From the NCBI GenBank assembly GCA_949987565.1, contig OX465113.1:2634372-2698371 (forward strand): a stretch of DNA of 64,000 nt, in the 5' to 3' direction. Source of the stretch: Luidia sarsii. Taxonomy: Eukaryota; Echinodermata; Asteroidea; Paxillosida; Luidiidae. The position numbers and the translations under genes are program-made. This document shows, piece after piece, positions 35,001 to 45,700 of this stretch (positions within the stretch are counted from its first letter, which is position 1; the number at the start of each line of letters is the position of its first letter). The notes beneath the pieces were generated by a model, which was given only the letters and a program-made list of their open reading frames with translations, was not told the origin of the DNA and ran no database searches.

Positions 35001-37315
35001 TGTGCCACGTACTCATACATACATGTACTCTACATGCATGTCTGATCCCATGTGCAAATGTGCATGTAATTTATGACCGTGCACATCTGTGCTCCAGATC
35101 CTCAACCACTTTCCAATTTCACCACATACATGCATGTATAAATGTGTGCGTGTACACGTACGTCAGTATCTACAATCATAAATATTCCGTACTAGAATTC
35201 GGGAGTCGCGGGTTCGAACTTTGAATGCCGCCTGAGCTGCCTGAAATATTTTTATCAGGCACCGGTCAAAGCACTGAGCATTCAGTGTTTATTACGTCAA
35301 GCAAGGGCAAAAAACCTCATTGAATAAATATTCCTGGTTAGCCTGACGTGTGTAGGCTACACATGTATGGATAGTGGATACATGTGTATATTATACCGGT
35401 ACACATTAATTTCAGACACTTGAGTTAGTATAGAATTGAGTACAAGTGTCAATGTATGTGGGCAAAGTTCAGCTTTGAGTCACAATTTTGTCACAATTTT
35501 GAAACAAATTGGCCATCATCCATTTGTACTGTACCAGTTCTCCCAAATGAATTGGCACAACTGGTCATTGCCTTGCTGCCCTTGGCATTAATACCAGTAC
35601 ATGTACATGTACTGCACACTGTAACTGCCTTGGTGTCCCCTGGCCATTGCCTTGATGCCCCTTTGCCATTGCCTTGGTACCCCTGGCCATTGCCTTGTTG
35701 CCCCTGGTCATTGCCTTGTTGCCCCTGGTCATTGCCTTGATGTCCCTTTGCCATTGCCTTGATGCCGGCTTTGCCATTGCCTTGGTACCCCTGGTCATTG
35801 CCTTGTTGCCCCTGGTCATTGCCTTGATGTCCCTTTGCCATTGCCTTGATGCCGGCTTTGCCATTGCCTTGGTACCCCTGGTCATTGCCTTGTTGCCCCT
35901 GGTCATTGCCTTGATGTCCCTTTGCCATTGCCTTGATGCCCCTTTGCCATTGGCTTGGTACCCCTGGTCATTGCCTTGTTGCCCCTGGTCATTGCCTTGA
36001 TGTCCCTTTGCCATTGCCTAGTACCCCTGGTCATTGCCTTGTTGCCCCTGGTCATTGCCTTGATGTCCCTTTGTCATTGCCTTGGTACCCCTGGTCATTG
36101 CCTTGTTGCCCCTTTGTGATTGCATGATGTCTCTTTTCCATTACCTTGGTACCCCTGGCCATTGCCTTGGTACCCCTGGGGTCCCTTTGCTCTTTGTACC
36201 CCTGGTCATTGCCTTGATGTCCCTTTGCCATTGCCTTGATGTCCCTTTGCCATTGCCTTAGTACCCCTGGTCATTGCCTTGTTGACCCTGGCCATTGCCT
36301 TGATGGCCATTTGCTATTGCCTTGGTACCCCTGGGGTCCCTTTGCTCTTTGTACCCCTGGTCATTGCCTTGTTGTCCCTTTGCCATTGCCTTGATGTCCC
36401 TTTGCCATTGCCTTGATGTCCCTTTGCCATTGCCTTGATGTCCCTTTGCCATTGCCTTGTTGTCCCTTTGCCATTGCCTTGGGGTCCCTTTGCCCTTTGT
36501 ACCCATTGTCATTGCCTTGTTGTCCCTTTGCCATTGCCTTGGTACCTCTGGTCGTAGTCTTATGTCCCTTTGCAATTACATGTACATGTAGGTACCTCAA
36601 AAGGTACCCCTGGTCATTGCCTTGCTACCCCTTTGCAATTGCCTTGGAAGTTGGTAGTTGGTCACCTCTGGTCATTGTCTAGGTGTCCCTTTGCCATTGT
36701 ACCCTTGTCAATGTCATTACCTACAGTGTAGGTGCCCTGGTCATTGCCTTGGTGTCCCTGGCCATTTTACTTGTATGCCCCTGGTCATTGCCTTGGTGTA
36801 CCCTGGCCTTGTCATTACCTTTAGAAGTACCCCTGATCATTGCCTTGGTATCCCTGGCCATTACTTTTAGTGCTCCTGGTCATTGCCTTGGTATACCCTT
36901 GCCATTGCCTTGGTATACCCTTGTCATTACCTAAGGCTAAGTACCCCTGGCCATTACCTCGCTGCCCCTGGCCATACTCCCTACACTGTAGGTCACCCCT
37001 AGTCCTACTACGTTGGCCAGACTAAGATACCATACCTCTGAAGCTGGACACCTCAAAGTGGTTGCACCTCTTGCTACGCGGCTCCTCCATGGTCCTGGCC
37101 TCGGCCAGTTTCCTCTTCTGGCCTGGGCAGAACCCGCAGCCCAGGCCGCCTCCGTTGGTGGCGTTATTGTGTCGGTGGCTGTTCATAGCCGGCCCCGCTG
37201 ACGTGCCGATGGCCATGTCGAACACGGACGGCGACACGGCATGGAACGGGTTGCCCGGTACTTGCATAGGTGGTCCCTGTTGCCTGCAGGCGGATGGCAT
37301 GTATTCCAAACTCAT
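32001..37315 (-). CDS. unrecognised basic protein of about 198 residues, probably nuclear
   Basis: Minus-strand exons 37315-37036, 32677-32483 and 32122-32001, all joined in phase 1, stop TGA at 32003-32001. The start chosen is the ATG giving MSLEYMPSACRQQ; the frame stays open for 27 more codons upstream without an ATG, so a further 5' exon is possible. The N-terminal half is low complexity (GP-, N- and G-rich) and ends in GCGFCPGQKRKLAEA and EEPRSKRCNHFEV, a likely bipartite nuclear signal. The C-terminal half is well ordered: SVYQSEVVKPRGE, YRPLVDDVLINMRHIEQVSF, GTFFVADHRGSYLRSDQG, NVINMWRFDTNGKRLFISRS, FDELRSILHTM. The last two exons look conserved and GC-rich. I do not recognise the family. 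Intron 1 (4.4 kb) contains a large 21-bp minisatellite. It is head-to-head with AP1M1. Confidence 0.65.
32390..32455 (+). mobile_element. half copy of the GGTTTGCGGTGACACCATG MITE family
   Basis: GTGGCTCTTTTCAAAGCCAT then CACATGGCGTCACCGCAAAA, ending 28 bases from exon 2 of the minus-strand gene. Confidence 0.55.
34303..34345 (+). repeat. degraded dispersed repeat core
   Basis: AGGACCTTTCTCTTTGAGAA followed by CTGAGGATCAAAATGC, an inverted-plus-direct remnant of the hairpin-GAAACGTC family. Confidence 0.4.
34556..34612 (+). repeat. dispersed hairpin-GAAACGTC repeat
   Basis: TTCTGCCTTTCAGAAAGGTC, CTGCTAGGATCAAAACGTTA, GGCCCTCCTAACGTTTTT, in intron 1 of the minus-strand gene. A copy with the same left end is at 50692-50740. 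Confidence 0.6.
35193..35325 (+). mobile_element. tRNA-Ser-like SINE, copy 3, 5'-truncated
   Basis: Begins inside the tRNA-like body (CCGTACTAGAATTCGGGAGT), with the B box broken by an insertion, then keeps the tail CAGGCACCGGTCAAAGCACT, GAGCATTCAGTGTTTATTAC and GCAAGGGCAAAA. Confidence 0.7.
35630..36965. repeat. 21-bp-type minisatellite in intron 1 of the minus-strand gene
   Basis: Units such as CCCCTGGTCATTGCCTTGTTG and CCCTTTGCCATTGCCTTGATG. From 35700 to 36070 they are grouped into higher-order blocks of about 84 bases. Units decay in length and sequence toward 36965. Because 21 is a multiple of 3, long frames are open on both strands; these are not genes. Confidence 0.9.
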
Positions 37316-37688
37316 CGGCTTTTCTTTGGTATCGACTAGTTCTGTTGATTTGGTATTCTTTTCTGTGTCTCTTGTAAGTTGTACCTGTCCGAGCACTGTT
37401 TATTCCATTGTAGAGTACTAATCTAGGAAAAGAAAGAGGTTTAGAGATAGTGGATTTAGTAATTATTGCATGGGACGTGATTAGACCCTTTAGAATTAGT
37501 AGGGGGAAAGTTGAAAAACCAAAAAATCATTTGAAAATTTGACACACACACAGACAAAATATAATGATGTATTTACTGAGATAGAAAATAAACAAAACAT
37601 CAAAGTTGACAATGATCCACCGATTCTGCACACAAAATGATAAAACTAAAAAGCACATGACTTAATTGTTCAAAACCCAGTAAAACTA

Positions 37689-37794
37689 TAATCCGAGTAA
37701 CTTGGACCAGACAAGTCACCCTTTTTTTATCACTCCAAATTCCAAATTTCGATAAAAAAAAGGGTGACTTGCCGGGTCCAAATTACTCAGACTA
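37689..37794. mobile_element. palindromic MITE, TAGTCCGAGTAACTTGG family
   Basis: TAATCCGAGTAACTTGGACC and GGTCCAAATTACTCAGACTA, with inner ACAAGTCACCC/GGGTGACTTG and ATTTCGATAAAAA pairing. Confidence 0.75.
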
Positions 37795-39094
37795 CAGTGT
37801 ACATAATACTAGAGTAAGACTAGTACTAGTAGAAGTAACAGTTAGAGCAGCCACTGTCAGTTCAAAACATTCAGAAAATGTATAAACAAAAATTAAAAGT
37901 TGTGAAAACTTGGATGTATAATTCTGCCTTTACGGCTCTAGATTAATTAGTTTTGTTTTTATCTTTACTTAGTAAATATACTTGTAATACTTAGTATAAA
38001 TACTAAAATAGTAACTTTACTGAACACAGTCAGAAACTATACAAATAACAAATTACAATACATTTTACATGCACTATGCCGTGCATAATGCTGTGTCACT
38101 CTGTAAAGAGTCTGTATCCTCCAATAACCGTTTTTCGACGATATAAGGACTTTTTCTTCGAACTGAACAATGTGGACGAAAGTATCACACTAAAAGAGGT
38201 CTCAGTCACTTTCTCCACACCACAGACTATTAGAATAATCATAGAGAAGGTTGATCAAGCCTGTCACTTCCGTAAGATTACCCGGTTTTGTTGACGTCCG
38301 CGGCGCACCGCGCAGTAAGCATCGTCACCTATTTTCGTCGGTGGTGTTTAGTAAGGTGTCCCAGTGCAGCCAAACGCAAAATAAATTCTTAAAATAACTC
38401 AAAATGCTGTGTGGCACTGTAAAATTCTTCCCGGTATGTTTTTTGTGTGTTCATCTTTGGTGTTTTTTTTCGACACTGCTTCTAACACTTTCCTCAAATC
38501 ATTGATAATTTATGCTTAAAAGTTAAAACGTATTGGTCTGGTTGATGTCTTCTTTTGTGACGCTTAAAAAAAATCCACAATCCTCTTCCTCACTGCTTCT
38601 TCAGTTATGACCTTTCCCAATGTCACTCCAGAGACACATTTCCTCCTTCTTGGTACTTTCTCTAGCTGCCCTTTTATTTTTTTTCATTTTTTATAAAAGC
38701 CTATATTGTTAGTTTTTGTCTATAAAATAATAATAAAAAAATAATTTAAAAAATATAAGCGAGACGCCCTATAGGAGCCTCCATAGTTTTTACCCAGAAC
38801 GGACTGCCTCAAGTTGCGTGATACATGTATATTTTTTTTCTACGGATGTTGGGGTTTGTTATGGTACACTCAGATTTTTTTGAAGACCAACAATAAAGAA
38901 AACTGAAGCTTCGAAGCAACTGCCAATTTTGTACCTAGGAAAATAGAGCAACTTTTTGAATCACACGAGTTTGGCCTACTGGAAAATCCTTAACTTTCCA
39001 CATTTTCGGTGACAGACAAGAGCAGGAAACCAACTGTAAAGTGTAAGATACGAAGTCTGAGATCGTTATACGGAGTTGTTTTTATCGTGCGATG

Positions 39095-39236
39095 TAGTCC
39101 GAGTAACTTGGACCCGACAAGTCACCCTTTTTTATCGAATTTTGAAATTTTGACTGAGTTTCGGGTGTCTGTACAACTCAAAATTTCAAAATTCGATAAA
39201 AAAGGGTGACTTGTCGGGTCCAAGTTACTCGGACTA
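39095..39236. mobile_element. palindromic MITE, best copy, almost a perfect foldback
   Basis: TAGTCCGAGTAACTTGGACC ... GGTCCAAGTTACTCGGACTA; pairing continues through CGACAAGTCACCCTTTTTTA and TCGAATTTTGAAATTTTGA to a short centre. The 142-bp copy would extrude as one long hairpin. Confidence 0.85.
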
Positions 39237-39730
39237 CGAAAACATGTACCGTCGAAAACGGGGGTTCCCACGATACAGTAATGACTAATGAGTAATGTAT
39301 GCACTGCAGAGACAAAATCACTGAACTTATCTGAACTCTGAAGTCTGAAGATCTAAAGATGTATTCATCCTGCATATTCACACACAAAATCCACCCAGAA
39401 TGTTTAATTAAGTCTTATCAAGAAAAGAGCAATACTTGCCACATTCAGCACAGCGAAACAAGTACTGTAGTTCAGTTGACGAGTCACAAGACGAGAGAGA
39501 CGATTGCCAGGTTTTCAAACTGTATTTATTATGTATGCAAATAAGGGTCACCCGAGGTCAAACCCAAGGCATGATGGGATAGATAGCCTACGACCGTCCC
39601 ACGTCCATGTCATCCTCTGGCTGAGGATTTGTCGGTTTTTTCTCCTAAACCCGTGCCAGTCTAGCTCTGCGTCCGTGGGATAAACGGAGGAGTTCTTTCG
39701 ACCGAGGAGGGCGACGCGAATTCGGCGACC

Positions 39731-42700
39731 ATGTCTTTGTCGGCCGTTTTCTTCTTGGATTTGAAGGGAAAGGTGAGTCCGTCTCTTGCCGGCGCTTGTT
39801 GTGCACTGTGTGAGTAGGAGTGTCCACAGTGCATATTGTCGATTCTCATACAGGTGGCCCACTTTCCGGACATTTTTTTTTTTGGGGGGGGGGGGGGCTT
39901 TTTGGGAAGATCAATCTCAGTTATCTCATGGACGTTTCCTTTCCTTCGTGGTTACCTCATGTCTATTTTTGTTGAATTTTTATCAGGTTACTATTTAGTA
40001 TTTGTTACTGTTAGTGATTAATGGAATCCTCATTTCTGTGAGGTAGTTCAGTTCAGTGTTGTACTGACTATGTTTATTGGCAATAAAAATAAGTAATTTA
40101 TTAATTAATTATATTATTATTGAATTATTCACAAATTGAAATTCAGTGCAATTTGAATATGTAGCATGAAAATGAAATCAAGTTAAATTGGATATTGGTA
40201 TAAAACTATAGTAAATTGAAAACTCAGTCTGCCAGACCTGTCAACCGGCCCCATATTTTCAGAAGCCTCTTGCAGTTTTGAGTCTTGTCTTGATTCCTTT
40301 GCTTTGCTGGAGATTTTTAAAACAATGATTGGTCATTCCCCACAATATTTTCAGCAAAGATTTTGATACTTTTATTTTGCTGTTCTTTGTTTTATTAATG
40401 TAACATTGATGGTATAAGTGTAGGGCAGTATTATTAAGGCAAATGATAAATATATTTCTGTTACTTATAGGGTACCAAGGAATACCCAAGGATCAGGCTG
40501 CCAAGGATATGGGCCATGTTTACTGGTCTAGGCCCAAAACCCTATGAGAATTTAAAAGATTGGGAACAAGCGTTCTCATAAATGTGCTCTTTTATAAAAG
40601 ATTGCGGAAGGGATTATGATTGTTTTCGTCAGTGATTGTATCTTATTTTCGTCGTTTGTGTGTTTCATAATATTTCTGAACAACTTAGTTCAACTTTTTT
40701 ACCAAGCCTTAGTACAGTCCAGAATATTTTTATTTGCATTTTTTTCCATTGTCCCACAGGTGTTGATTTCCCGCAATTACCGTGGCGACGTGGACATGTC
40801 CTCGGTGGACAAGTTCATGACCTTGATTCTGGACACCGAGGAGGAAGGGCAGGTCACACCCATCATAACCCACGGCACCGCCACGTTCATGTACATCAAA
40901 TACAACAATCTATATCGTATCCTTTTTGTTTGGGTTTCTGACAGCCTAGAACTCGACGCCCTTTTTCGGGGCGTTCAGTTGGCTTCCCTTGGTCCACCCC
41001 TGTTGCTGTGATGTCATTAGGCGAAAGTAAACAGAAAGATGTTTCTCGTCTTCTTCCATCCACTGAGATTGAATGTTTACAATCTGAGGATGTGCAATTA
41101 TAAATTTGAGCTATGGGTACATGTATGTATGGAAATCTAACTGCCAAATAATAGCAAAATGGGAAGAGTGCATAGGCTGGCTAGGGCCTAAGCTTTTCAT
41201 TGCAGGTCAACTCCCCCCGGCCGACTCACCCCTTACCAACTCGTCCCGTACCGGCTTGTCCATTACAAACTTGTCCCCTTGTCAACTTGCCCCTATGTAT
41301 ACCAACTCACCCCCTTGCCAACTTACCCCCTGGCTGACTCGTCTACTGGCCAACTCGTCCTCAAATTTACCTACGAGGCCTCCAGCACTTCCATGTATTA
41401 CCTTGACCTTACTATTTTCAAGGGTAATCATAAGGGGCGAGTCGGTCAGGGAGCGGGTTGGCAAGGGGACGAGTTTGTATGTGGCGAGTCACAAGTCGGG
41501 CCGGGAGGTGAGTTGACCTGTTTCCAAGGTTTTGTTGCAGCAACTACATGTACCTACCCAACAAATTCACTCCCGAACCTTGAGTCTGCTTTTGTGCACG
41601 CGTCATTTGGCAGTTCAATTTTCCTTAGCACTTCTTCATCGCAGTGGTCGCCTGCACGAAAAAGAATGCAAATGTGGCTCTGGTCTTCACAATGCTCCAC
41701 AAAATTGTCGAGGTAGGTATGGGTGCTTTTACTCCGGACCATTGAACTATGGATGGAAGCTCCATTATTGTGAAGTCAGTGGTGTTGCAGCTCTTTAATG
41801 CCTTAAGGCCAAATTCAAACGTAAGAGAATGCTGTTTGATTCTTCAGGCTAGAGTTTTGACTAGAGCCTTAACTTTAGGCTTCCACCAAGCGTTGGGGTG
41901 GGACACACTGCATGACTTAGCAGCAGGGTTGTTGTAAGAAGTGCTGTATGTTGTCTTGTTCATTTGTAGCTGCACAGCTTAGAGGCTTTCCACCCTCGCA
42001 CAAGACGTGCAGGGCAACCCACAGGGCTCGAATTCCACGAAAAAATGTACTAGACATTAGACAACAGGTCTAGTAACTGAAGAATCTTACTGGACCTGAA
42101 CAATTTTTACAATATCTGAATGACTGAATGTCATTTTGTTGATGGTACATGAAAAAAAAAAAAACTAGACAGCCGGTCAAGTGCGGTCACACTCGGCATG
42201 CCAAAATCACTGAACTCAGTCCCTGACCAATGCAACCCAGATGGGCCAGATTCCAACACAGGCATCCCTAGTTACCCAATGGAGGGAAGAGCACCCAGTG
42301 GTTGAGACACTCGGGTTCTCTTGGGAACCAACAGTCACTCCCAGACAAGGTTCTGTCTGTGTGTCACACCAACTGCCCTCACCATTCTACCATTCTACCG
42401 TCACCACAAACAAGCCTAAGAAAATGCATCCGGCAACTGCACTCTCACTAATCGTGGTCGGGGTCGCGTTTCAGGTCTTCACAGAGTACTTCAAGGAGCT
42501 GGAGGAGGAGAGCATAAGGGACAACTTTGTCCTGATCTACGAGCTCCTGGACGAGCTCATCGACTTCGGCTACCCACAGACGACCGACAGCAAGATTCTG
42601 CAAGAGTAAGTCTGGAGACGCCTTCCTTCCCAGGCCTGTCAATCGGGCCCTCTCCTGCCTGGACCAGTTGGCCGCCCCTGTTAGAGACTATTGCCGGTCC

Positions 42701-45700
42701 AACTTCCCAAAAGTTGCCGGTAAGATATGAGAGATCTGAATGAGGCTTGCTGGACATTGTCTTCTAAAGACATCCGGATAACTCCTGCTTGCCTCACTTC
42801 GTTCTTTGACAGCCATCTCTGAGAGTGTGGTAGACGTAGAATCACTCTTTATACATGTAGACGTGCTAATGAGTGACACAGGTCTGAATGGTACCAATGA
42901 GGTAGTATCTGCCATGCAAGTGTGGAGAAAGTACGCCCGAGTAGGCATTGGTTAGATGTCCCTGGAATTAGAAAGAGTAGTTACATTGACCCCCATGGAA
43001 ACGTGGGGAAGTGAAGTTTGGACAAGATCTTCCGTGAGGGAAAGTACACTCAAGTGTGATACACTGTATAAGGTTTCCAAGGAAAATGGGGATAATAATA
43101 ATAACAATAATTAGTTTTCTTCTATAGCGCCAAAATCCGCCAAAAAGAGAGGGGAGAGAGAGGAGAGTGAGAGAGAGAGACGGAGGGGGGGGGAGAGAGA
43201 GAGGGAGAGAGAGAGGGGAGAGAGAAGAGAGAGAGACAGCGAGGGGGAGGGAGAGAGAGAGAGAGAGAGGGGAGAGAGTGAAAGAGAGAGGGGAGAGAGA
43301 GAGGAGAGTGAGAGAGAAAAAGAGAAGGCGATAGGAGAGAGAGAGAGACGGAGAGAGGAGAGAGAGAGAGGAGAGGAGAGAGAGACACAGTGAGGGTAAT
43401 AGTATTTCTAGATAAGCGGAGTGTCCAATGAACAATTCTATTCCTTTCCTGACTGTATCCATCTCACCCTGTCCACTGTGTCCAGGTACATCACCCAGGT
43501 GGGCCAGAAGTTGGAGATTGCTCCCAAGCCTCCTCCGGCCATCACCAACGCCGTGTCCTGGCGAAGTGAAGGGGTCAGGTACCGCAAGAACGAGGTGTTC
43601 CTGGACGTCATAGAGTCGGTCAACCTACTGGTGAGTTCCTCCCCATTCAACGCGAGATGACGAGTCCATCTCCAAACGAGATCAACCTCTTTCAGTTTAG
43701 TGCTCTTGTGCAATTGAAGTGCAAAGCAGCCATCTAACATTAGAATCCGTGGCAAGGATGATGCTTTTTATTGAAAGAAATAAGACTTAATCACATCTTC
43801 GGAATATCGTACACAAATTTGTACACAACCGAGTCTTGAGAAAATCGTGAAAACCACTTCATTTGTTTCGCGGAAATGCAGCATTCAACGCCGTACTGTT
43901 ACGAAAAATAGTTTAGATCTCAGTGAGACGTAAACTATTTATTTGACTAATTTCTCCCAAAATACAACATTTTAGGCAGAAATATTTCAGTGACTGGTTT
44001 CTACTATAACCATCTTCAAACTGTATAAGTTTAATGCAAATCTGTGAACATTTATGTTTTTTTGATCTTACCAATGTTGTGTATGGGCTTTAAGAAGACG
44101 ATCTTTTCTATTCTTTCTTTTTTCAGGTGAACTCTAATGGCAATGTCCTACGCAGTGAGATTGTGGGGGCGGTGAAGATGCGCGTCTTCCTCAGTGGAAT
44201 GCCGGAGCTGAGACTTGGTCTCAACGATAAAGTACTATTTGAAAACACAGGCAGTACGTATGAATGGAGTGTTTTCAATACTCCCCAATATTGGAAGGAC
44301 AGATCCCTTCTGCCACTGTTTGTAATTGCTATCATTGGGTGGATGTGTTTGAGGAGGGATCCCTTGGGTCTGGGTGTTAGACTAAATTTACAATACATTT
44401 GTGTAAGCTTTAGTCTGGTTCGCTTTACTTTAACCCCCAAATCCTATCTGGATTCCAGACTGAATTGTTCAAAACTTTTTCATTGGCTTTAGTCTGGTCT
44501 CCTTCCCAGTTGGTTGACTCCTAGATGCTATGTTGGTCCCAGATCTCATGGGTTTGGGCGCTTGACTGGAATCTTGAATACTTATGTTTTGGCCACAGTT
44601 TTGGTCTCTTCTCCCTTCTTTGACTCCCAGACTAAGTCTCGTACCCAGATCCCACGGGTCTGTGTACAAGACCAATTTTTTTTATTCCTTCAGTATTGCC
44701 TGTAGTCTGGTCCCTCAAAGGTCCTGTTAGAACTGAAAAATCCAACCCTTTATCATTTTAGAATATCAGTTGAAAATGAGACTTTGACAATAGCTTTGCC
44801 CTTTGGCTACCCGGTAAGCAGAGAACGGTATGAGACGACTACAGAAATAACCCCCCCTTTTCACTTTACCGTCTGTTGGCAGGAGGGGGCAAGAGCAAGT
44901 CTGTGGAGCTGGAGGATGTCAAATTTCACCAGTGTGTCCGACTCTCTCGCTTCGAGAACGACCGCACCATCTCCTTCATCCCACCGGACGGGGAGTTTGA
45001 GCTCATGTCCTACCGACTCAACACCCATGTGAGCATCCCCTTGGCTTTTCAGTGGCTTTTTGAGTGGCTTTTCAGCCTGGAATCAGATGACTTTGCATGG
45101 TGTCACTTCAACTGTGCAATCCTTCAAGTCTCGTCCTTTTCTTGTTTGTTTTTTTGGCGCAGGTCAAACCGCTGATCTGGATTGAGTCGGTCATTGAGCG
45201 CCACTCGCACTCCCGCGTGGAGTACATGATCAAGGCCAAGAGCCAGTTCAAACGCCGGTCCACAGCCAACAACGTGGACATCATCATCCCAGTGCCCAAC
45301 GACGCCGACTCGCCCAAGTTCAAGACGACGGTGGGCTACGCCAAGTACATCCCAGAGACCAGCTCGGTCGCCTGGCACATTAAGTCATTCCCGGTAAGCC
45401 TTGCTCTTCTTATCCCCTTCCCGAATATATCCCCTTTTCCAAATATCTTTGGCATCTGCGATCACGAGTGATCATCGATCTGTGCGCGATAGGGAACACT
45501 GTCTGGTGTGGCTATGCAAGCCAATGCGGGAGTGGCAGACCATATCGCAGTGGTTGCACTGGAACAGAGTGGGTACAGCCTGAAGACTTTGGCTGTTCTT
45601 GCGCTTGGTCCTTGCACTTGCGTTTTTAAATGTTACCGTATACACTCTACATGTATTACAGACTGTATATGTAGTATGTACATGTTAACATGTATCTACA

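Larger units (their letters stand above)
37400..39730. other. shared upstream region of the minus-strand gene and AP1M1
   Basis: A head-to-head interval of about 2.4 kb between start codons. It holds two palindromic MITEs (37689-37794, 39095-39236) and AT-rich DNA. No TATA box or other clear promoter element was picked out. Confidence 0.45.

Noticed and set aside
35491..36600. Frames rich in QGNDQGYQGN (minus) and HCLVAPGHC (plus)
   Set aside because: By-products of the 21-bp minisatellite, open on both strands, inside an intron.
42968..43462. Ser-Leu-rich minus-strand frame
   Set aside because: Translation of the (GA)n tract in AP1M1 intron 4.
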